Source of the DNA: Augochlora pura
Taxonomy: Eukaryota > Arthropoda > Insecta > Hymenoptera > Halictidae
Assembly (NCBI RefSeq): GCF_028453695.1
Contig: NC_135775.1
Coordinates: forward strand, 27,438,545 to 27,502,544
Direction: 5' to 3'
Length of the DNA: 64,000 nucleotides
Shown here: positions 57,189-64,000 of the stretch, piece by piece
Numbering within the stretch: position 1 is the first letter of the stretch
Layout: every line of letters begins with the position of its first letter
Made by a program: the position numbers and the translations under genes
The notes under the pieces: model-generated
The model's database searches: none
What the model saw: the letters and a program-made list of their open reading frames with translations, nothing else
Told to the model about the DNA's origin: nothing

Positions 57189-60100
57189 GTGAGTCGACCT
57201 GTGCGAGAACGTTCCAGAGATCAATCTTTCGACGAACGTGTCCCGATAATTGATCTCGCAAAAGGGGACGCGACGCTTCCGCCCTCGTGATTGACCGGCG
57301 CGGCGCGGCGCGGTGCGCGCGTTTCGGGTGCGGGGCAAAGAACTCGACCCGTATCGACCATTTCTGAATTCAAATAATCACGAATCGCAAACAAACGCTC
57401 AATCTCCGTATTTTCAATATTTCCGATTTAGTTATTGTACTGGGGCTGGTTGTATATTATTTACCGAATAAGACAAAATTACAAATGATCAACGAAATGA
57501 AATAATGACGAAATTGAACGCGACTCGTCGGATAAATATAAAATTAGTTCTGCTCGAGAACAACCAAAGGCGCGGCGATTCTTTGAAAGCGTAACTCGAG
57601 GCGCGCGACAGATTAGTCTTGTCAAGCTTCATGGTGTAATTGGGAAAGCCAGGATGTCCACGTTGAACGATGATTGCATTCGTTCGCGTCTCTGCGATAC
57701 CTCGGTTGATTAGCATGAGTTCGACGCCACGTCGAACTTTGTCCTCTGGGTGCGTGGATTTTGTTTTCGGAACTTTGGCTCTCTCTGCTTGTTTGTTTTC
57801 GAGCTGGATGACATGAGTTTATTATGTTTATGGTTTGATGTTCGATGGTCAAAATCGGCATTATTTGGAGGGGGTATTTGTAGTTTCAGAAATTTTCTCA
57901 GACCTCAAAAGAGAAGACTTATCCAAATCGGGATTTTTCCAGTTTAATTCCCTTTGATCGTTGAGTGGAGAAAAATCGTAATTTTCACTTTTTATTCGAT
58001 CAAGCTTGTATTTTATAGACGTTCGTTATCGTTTGTAATATCGCGGATATTTCCTCTTGCGGGTGAGGTAGTGATTCAACGTTTCTCATAAAAGCCCCTC
58101 AATGCCAAATTGATGGTAATTGAGATTGTAATGAGACGAAGGTACTCGGGCAATTAATACAAGCGTTTATGTTGCTAATAGCTTTTCCCTTCTATTGTGC
58201 GTAGCTAGATTGGATACAATTTATAATTGTTAGGTAATTCGCGTTACCAGGAATTAATTTGTTATTCATTAGGGATTTATTCGTCGTATAAATATTCACC
58301 TATTTTTTCTATGAAGAAAGTAGCTCGCTTTTGTCGAGAACGGTGATTTTGGAGTACCGTTTCACAAGATCCAAATTGATATTCATTGTTCTCTGGTCGA
58401 TTGTTGAATTTCAATTATCCTTCGTGCTGCGAACTCTTTCCGCGGCGAACGAATAAAGTAGAACGTTCGATTGTGTAATTTCTTCCAGTGGATCGATTTA
58501 TTAAATAATCTGTGTTTCCTCCTTCCAATGCCTCTTCAATAATCATTGTTATTTAAACAAAAGATAATTAGCTATTTTGTAGCAACGCCGAGAGATGAAA
58601 AAAAGGGGAAAATCGAACGATTCATTCAGCATAAAGGAAGGTCAGAGACAAAAATAATATTGGCGTTGTTATTGAGAAATAAGCTTATTGACGGCACTCT
58701 TAAAATGGACGGAAGGGACGTTCATTCGGAACAAAAGAAACGATCATACTTTATAATTACATTTACAATGTATTCTGTTATTATAGTAACGATCTATATA
58801 TCTATCGGTAATAATTATTATTTAAACACGATGTCGTCGATGAAGAAAAAGAACAGCGTGAATAATCCGTTTGCTATAACCTAGTGCCAAAGGTCTGCCA
58901 CGTTATGTAACAATTATAATCGATCAACCAAATTTTACTGCTTCCATTTCAGCCACCAAAAAATTAATACAATCCAATAATTCGCTTGAAAAAGACTTAC
59001 TGTTCTTTTTCTATATTTCATTCGATACAACAATGATACTAAAATCCATCCCTTTCGCAATCTTGTCTTACAACAAATCCAAAAGAGACGACAAACGTAA
59101 GTTCTAAAAATCACTAGTCCCTGTTCCCTACATTCTACCGACGTTCCGAAGCGTCCACAGTCATCCCAAGAACGGATAAAGTCCAACAATCGAAGAAACT
59201 CGCCCCAGTCGTCGAAAAAAACTTGCTGCTCTATAAATTCCGCGATCCGTTCAACGAAAAGAAGCTTCGCCAAATACAGCTTCGCGCTCGACGATCACCG
59301 AGTTAATAATCTAAGAGGCTAGAAGCGAACGAGTCTTCTTTCTCCCCCCGGGGTTTCCACAAACTCGTGGGCCCTTAAACGGTTTTAATTGCCGGCGACC
59401 TGGCCGTGCGACAGTCCGTCGATCGAATAAGGCAGAGAGCCCTCCTTCGGGTTTTTAGCGCGTGGTGTCTCTAAAACCTAGTCGGCGAGCACGACGAAGA
59501 GAGCCAGGTTCCCAGGAAGTTTGCCATTCCCGTTCCAGCTGATGCGCGCACATGGCAGCCTCCCCCTACATCGACTAATTCGCGGTGATAAGTAGGGGTA
59601 CGGGCCACTAGGGGACGCGGAGTATATTACGATCGGTCGAACCGGTCCCCGAGTGTGTCATAAAGTTGGTGTCGTTGCGAAACGGTCGCAGTTGCTGCTC
59701 GATTGGTCAACGTCGTACTTAGGCGCTGCTCTAGAGACCCCGGAGCCCGTCGCTAACGGTTCGCGAGTGCTTGTAAATCGGTGAACATTTTTCTGAAAAG
59801 CCTCTGTCAATCGGTGCTCGGCTTTTTTCGTCGATAAGATAGCTTTCGAAGATCGAGAGACTGTTCGCATCCGACCTGCTTGGATCTAGGAGTCGATGGA
59901 TTAGTTCGAGACAGCTTCGATGCTTCGAGAAAACGCGATTCGTCGCTGAGATTGGATTGAAATTGCTGTTCAAGTTGCAATCTCGGGTCAGCAGGGCTAT
60001 CACAGTTACTTCGCGGTTTCTTTTTTTTTACTGTGCAGCTTCGGCAACGCAAAAGTCGAAGATCTGTGTTCAGTGCTGGTCGAAACGTTTCCTCGTGATA

Positions 60101-60464
60101 TCGTCGATGGCTCCGTCCAAGTCTAGGTAGGTCCGATGAATCGTGGTTGTTCACTACAGGCTCTTCTGGTTTAGCATTTCGTAACACTTGCGAAGCTCGT
60201 GACACGTTCTGATTAGAATCGAGATTCCAGAGCAATGGTAGTTAATTCACAGAATATGGTAGATATCTTGGTTTGTTCAGGATTGCGTCAAAGTTGGTTG
60301 TCTCGGCATCCATCTTGATTTATTGACGAAGAACAATTATTTTTAGACAGAAGTGGATAGCGAGATTATTCTGACAGAAAATATAATATTTTTAGAACAT
60401 TGCTACTCGAAAAATTCTTGATCGCTTAAAACCAACAAATCTAACAGGAACAATCAATTTTCAG
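57189..60464 (+). other. Presumed 5' intron of the membrane-protein gene
   Basis: About 3.3 kb of AT-richer sequence lie between the candidate first exon and the ATG-bearing exon. The only long frames (for example on the - strand at 58935-59273) start at non-ATG codons and match nothing known. No other feature was recognised. Confidence 0.4.
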
Positions 60465-60576
60465 AAGGAGTCGCCAATAGTCATCACCCCCGATCACCCA
60501 CGACCCAACCCAGAATCAGCGGAAAAACGTGTTCTTCGTCGCCTAAGGCAACCGAACGTCTATCACAGTCATCAGG

Positions 60577-60661
60577 ATGTCGAACGTGTCCGGAATAATG
60601 GAGCCAGAGGCCGTCGTCGGGAAGCAGGCTCTCGTACACCGGGTGTCCAACATGGTGCAAG
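60577..60661 (+). CDS. Membrane-protein gene, coding exon 1
   Basis: It encodes 28 residues and one extra base, ending at CAAG|GTGAGG. Exon sequence begins after the AG at 60463-60464, giving 112 nt of 5' UTR without another ATG. The encoded segment is short and polar, with KQALVHRVSNMVQ at its end. Confidence 0.75.
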
Positions 60662-61332
60662 GTGAGGACCCGATAAACTCCGTTGACCTCTACGTAATAA
60701 CCCCGATAATGTGCGAGCTCGCGAAACTAAGTTGAAACGATCTGAATTCCACAGACGACAGCTACAGCAGCAGCCCTCCCGCGCCGTTGCTGCTGAGACA
60801 CTCGTCGATGCAGAAGATCCGACACTGCTGCCAGAATCTGAACCTGTTGCCGTATCTGCTATACACGTTCGACAACTCGAAGTCGCACCCGATCGCCCGC
60901 AGGGTGCACCTGTGCTTCGACCAGCTGCTGCAGGTGGTTACTGCCAGATTGTTGTTCCTGTACCAGCAGTTCCGGCAGAGCCTGCTCCAAGAGATCCAGA
61001 CCTCGAAAGAGCTGAGAACCCAGGAGGAGCCGGAAGGATCGAGGACGGAGGTGGTCGACGCCTGCAGCAGGCCCGCGGTCAAGTTCAACAGCATACCTCG
61101 ACGGAAGCGCAAGCAGACGCCGCTCTATCTAACGCTGGCGGTCTACCTGGCTCCGCTGCTACTTTTCTTCCAGCTGGTCGGCTTGCTGGGCCTCATGGAG
61201 ATTGGCAAATGCACGCCCGGCTTCATGTTCCTGACCTCCGCGCTCCTCTTCCTCGGCTGCATCTCCCTCAAGGTCTTCTTCCACGAGACCACGCCACGAC
61301 CGGCCAGACGCCAGAAGAACAAAGTGCAATGA
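60577..61332 (+). CDS. Unrecognised two-TM membrane protein, 220 aa (two coding exons)
   Basis: The coding parts are 60577-60661 and 60755-61332, with a 93-nt intron. The joined frame is 663 nt and phase-consistent (1|2). ATG 60577 is the first ATG after the acceptor at 60464 and has an in-frame TAG upstream (60478-60480), so the start is well supported. The N-terminal 45 residues are polar with a Ser/Pro stretch. Residues 47-110 are helix-like with a Cys pair (HCCQ) and amphipathic spacing. A Lys/Arg patch (144-148, RRKRK) precedes two hydrophobic segments (about 152-176 and 183-204), and the tail is basic. With no signal peptide, a hairpin anchored in the ER or another inner membrane with both ends in the cytosol is likely. 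I do not recognise the family. Confidence 0.78.
60755..61332 (+). CDS. Membrane-protein gene, coding exon 2
   Basis: The exon follows the acceptor ATTCCACAG and runs to TGA at 61330-61332. It contains the Ser/Pro stretch, the helix-like middle, the basic patch and both hydrophobic segments. Third-codon positions are strongly G/C-biased (as in CTGCTGCTG), like the castor exons and unlike the surrounding non-coding DNA, which supports real coding. Confidence 0.8.
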
Positions 61333-63093
61333 TCGTGTTAGCTCGCGTACTTTCCATCTCCATGCCCATTCTCATCGGCCACAAGATCCATTCGGCCCTC
61401 CGCCAGCGGACCAGGTTGTTTCGGGCTTCTTCCGCTCCGGTGACGCGGTGTCACCGCTTCGAGGCTCTCGAACGATAGTTTCATCGTTGTAGTTAGCCAG
61501 CTTCGTAGTTAGGGTACGCTAGCTAGCCCGCCCGCCCGCCTGGTCCCCGATCGTTCCTCTTTCCGATTTTTCTTCGTTGTTCTCTCGTGCGAACCGTGCG
61601 CCGTCGCGAAACGATGGGATGGACGCGAACGTGGAAGGCTAGAGCACCTGGCCGAACGTGAACGCATCCTTGGAGGATTGGTGAGCGACTGCGAGCGAAA
61701 GCAGATGTACTGTTTATAGCAGCAGAGAAGATGGTACACTACCCTGTCGCAACTTGATTACACTTTTAGTAATTATTTTCGGACGAGTACTTGCGAGCGA
61801 ACCGATTTATTATTCGCTGTAATCAACGCTTTTTTCTGTACGATTTACACACAGGTGCAGATTAATAACGGTGGAGAATCGATCGCTTTACTCGCACCGT
61901 ACATCGAAAGAGAACCTACTCTGCAAGTCGCCAAACATTTGTTCTTAGACTCGATAACAGTTTTAAGTGTGATGTTCCAATTAGCGCGGATATGTACCTC
62001 GCCGTCTTGACTGAGAGAATTTGAAAAATTAACGAGGAGGCGTAAAACGGAACGCCGGCCGCAGTTTTTGCACCGACGAAACGCGAACGAAGAATTGTAG
62101 CATCTCACAAGATGCAATCTCGAAAGAAATGCGCGCGTGCATGTATCGTATTTATTATTTGCAATATACATACAGTTTCCGATGCTCGCACGAACAAGCA
62201 AGCTTTTTTCGGACAGGAGAACGAGGTGTATCCAATCATTGATCGCGCGCGACAGGCTGCGAATGAAAATCGACTGGCTACCAACTTCTCGCGAGTTGTT
62301 GGCGGTTGCCGGATTCCTTCGCGTTTCATTTTCTTTCTGTTCTCGTCGGGCCTCTTCCGCTGTAATTCCGCGCGAATCGCAATAGTACAAAGGGTTTCGC
62401 GACTTTAGGGAGTTGTCTGAACTTAGATCGCTATCTCGCACCGTATCCTCTGCAGCAGAAGACTGAGAATTCGTTTTAAACTTGTTTCTCCTCTTTCCGT
62501 TTTTGTACATAATGATAGGGAGCGAGTGAAAGATTGAAACGAGCGCGTATGGACGTGACACGTCCACGTTATATTGTAATATTTGTGTGTGTGTAAGGTA
62601 TACGAGACACGAGGAGACGATCATTTTTCTCTATCTGTATCATATTCGCTCGCGCGCATCTAAGCCGTAACACACGATTGCACAGGACGCGTATTGAAAG
62701 ACGCTAAAGCAGGCACAGAGTCCTCTTCGACCGTCATTTGCGAGACAGACTTGGTGCGTCCGTCGGGCGAGTTAGGCTAATCTGTGATGTAGTGGAGCCA
62801 AGTGTATCTTTCGATGGCCGCACGATGCTCCACTTACTTAAGTATGATAAGGATACATGTGTAACGTCGTTAACCGTTTCTTTTTTTTAAATATACGTTG
62901 ATTACGAACCATAAATCTTACGAGCGTCAAAGAGTTTTACAAAAATATCACTAAATTCTATTCCTAATTGATTTAAACTAATCTCGCCTATCCGAAACCT
63001 GCTCCTGATATTTTCGACCGTCCCAACGCATAATTCCCAATTAATGAATCCTATAAGTAGCGCAACGATGGTTTGTCGTTGATTAATACTTAG
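61333..63093. other. Convergent 3' region between two genes
   Basis: This 1.76-kb stretch must hold the 3' UTR of the membrane-protein gene (+) and of alkaline phosphatase (-). A TTTATT at 62151-62156 reads AATAAA on the - strand and is a possible phosphatase poly(A) signal. No clear + strand signal was found. A 259-codon ATG frame on the - strand (61845-62624) has no recognisable domain and is treated as non-coding for now. Confidence 0.5.
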
Positions 63094-63245
63094 CTAAGTG
63101 ATCAGGTATAGACTATACTGGACAAAGACGAACAGCAAAATGCTGGAACCGATTTTCCCACCGCTGTTGATGTCGGCCGCGTGCATCACCACCCGGGCAA
63201 CGTAACTCTGCTCGTGCACGCTGTGGAACAGATGGGCCATCGGAC
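63094..63245 (-). CDS. Alkaline phosphatase, last coding exon
   Basis: It starts after the acceptor GTGTCGCAG (read on the - strand), completes a Gly codon and encodes PMAHLFHSVHEQSYVARVVM, a short linker and the hydrophobic GPI-type tail. The stop TAG is at 63096-63094. Confidence 0.92.
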
Positions 63246-63544
63246 CTGCGACACGGACATTTAATAATAATGATTACCCTAATGGTGAAACCAAGTATAT
63301 AGAAGATTTTCGCGAGTCGATCTACCTATTGCGTACACGGCTACGTCACTGCCGCCGTGATAAGCCTCGTCCGTTAAGATACCGGCTTGCTGGCTGTACT
63401 TGAAGCTGGTAGTGTCCTGCGTCGAAGGATCTATCCTAACTGTCGCGTTATTTTGAACAGCGTAGGCGGCATTGTTCGGTCCTCCGGTGCTGTAAGTCAG
63501 CGTAGTGTAGGGTATGCCGTCGGTTCTCGACTTTTGCGCGATCC
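63094..63544 (-). CDS. Alkaline phosphatase, C-terminal part (gene continues past the window)
   Basis: Alkaline phosphatases are secreted or GPI-anchored zinc/magnesium enzymes that hydrolyse phosphomonoesters outside the cell. Two exons (63326-63544 and 63094-63245, - strand) join in phase 1. They show TDGIPYTTLTYSTGGP, the zinc-ligand region EAYHGGSDVAVYAIGPMAHLFHSVHEQSYV, which is the family's C-terminal signature, and then a spacer with small residues (NSGG) and a hydrophobic tail (about 15 residues) ending at the stop. Small residues followed by a hydrophobic C-terminus fit a GPI-attachment signal. In many animal enzymes the residues before the zinc-binding His read ETH or similar; here an extra Tyr (EAYH) is present. 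Catalytic Ser and N-terminal exons lie to the right of the window. Confidence 0.93.
63326..63544 (-). CDS. Alkaline phosphatase, penultimate coding exon
   Basis: It is bounded by the acceptor AATTTCAG and the donor AATAG|GTAGAT on the - strand. It encodes 73 residues, including the conserved DGIPYTTLTY segment and the HGGSDVAVYA zinc-binding motif. It begins with two bases that complete a codon from the preceding exon, which is not in the window. The intron to the last exon is only 80 nt (63246-63325). Confidence 0.93.
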
Positions 63545-64000
63545 CTGAAATTGTTCGTCGAATCCTTCACACTTATTTCTCAGCTTGTAAATGGAAATGG
63601 ACAATTTTAAAAGCGTAGATTCGAAACTTGCGGCACGCTTTTATAAGCACCCATTAAACCACAAAGCGCCAGTCCGCCAGTCTGTCTACCTGACCGCACC
63701 GAGAAACAAAGGGAGTTTATGGCAGAGCAACGTAGCTCAACAGTTCGCCGAAGGTGCTAGGTTATTTTTCAGAACAGGACCGTTACTTTCTCTTTCACAT
63801 TAATTTAGTTTGGGTAAAATGTGGTTCGACGCCGTTTTCTCTTTCTTAAATATAAGAGTTTCGGTCAGGGGGTTTTAGACGGTCAGAAATGCACAAATGG
63901 CTTACACTGTAACCCCTGGAGACCGTAGCATATAGCCCAGCTATCAGAACAATCAGGAATTCCTACATTAATTTCAAAGTACCGTTAGGCAGAAACGTAC
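63545..64000 (-). other. Alkaline phosphatase intron (partial)
   Basis: No further phosphatase exon is seen up to the window edge. The only open frame on the + strand (63591-63803) is not supported. This is presumably intron of the phosphatase gene. Confidence 0.6.

Noticed and set aside
56520..57338. 272-codon ATG frame on the - strand
   Set aside because: It is Arg/Ser-rich without a domain, and overlaps a CpG-rich region with promoter and donor signals on the + strand. It is more likely a by-product of composition.
58935..59273. 112-codon hydrophobic/aromatic frame on the - strand
   Set aside because: It begins at TTG, lies in AT-rich intronic sequence, and has no recognised domain or splice signals.

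Overview
This window looks like nuclear DNA of an insect. Intron-rich coding exons with canonical GT-AG borders lie in a large excess of non-coding sequence. CpG-rich stretches alternate with short AT-rich blocks, and GA/CT microsatellites are abundant. A hymenopteran (bee- or ant-like) genome is my best guess from this composition, but nothing in the sequence proves it. No rRNA, tRNA, CRISPR array, intact transposase gene or viral gene was found. A run of 100 N (12323-12422) is an assembly gap.

Region 1-5270 holds no coding sequence I can support. From 5276 to 42664 (+ strand) lies castor (cas, the CASZ1 family), a nervous-system zinc-finger transcription factor. Seven coding exons can be joined into one 1485-residue reading frame: 5276-5713, 6044-6329, 12885-12932, 37159-37737, 38134-39816, 41127-42045 and 42160-42664. 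The protein has an acidic N-terminus with a PxDLS motif, a conserved short block shared with vertebrate CASZ1, twelve castor-type C2H2 units, a polyQ tract, an AT-hook and a Q-rich linker. Intron 3 is 24 kb and contains most of the window's microsatellites, some homeodomain-core-rich patches and a compact hairpin. Downstream of the stop lies a 3' UTR with several possible ends. It contains a 12-bp hairpin, a Brd-box-like 7-mer, and a 233-bp inverted-repeat-bounded insert that carries two Pumilio-type sites.

From about 46 to 56.9 kb no gene is supported. A likely Inr+DPE promoter at 56890 and a consensus splice donor at 57188 fit a non-coding first exon for a small gene on the + strand. Its coding exons are 60577-60661 and 60755-61332, and it encodes a 220-residue protein with two C-terminal membrane segments that I do not recognise. 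Converging on it from the right (- strand) are the last two exons of an alkaline phosphatase, which ends in a GPI-type tail. The rest of that gene lies beyond position 64000.

The three genes show no obvious functional link. The most interesting points are the phase problem at castor exon 3, the possible intron-retention C-termini of castor, the inverted-repeat element in its distal 3' UTR, and the unnamed membrane protein.
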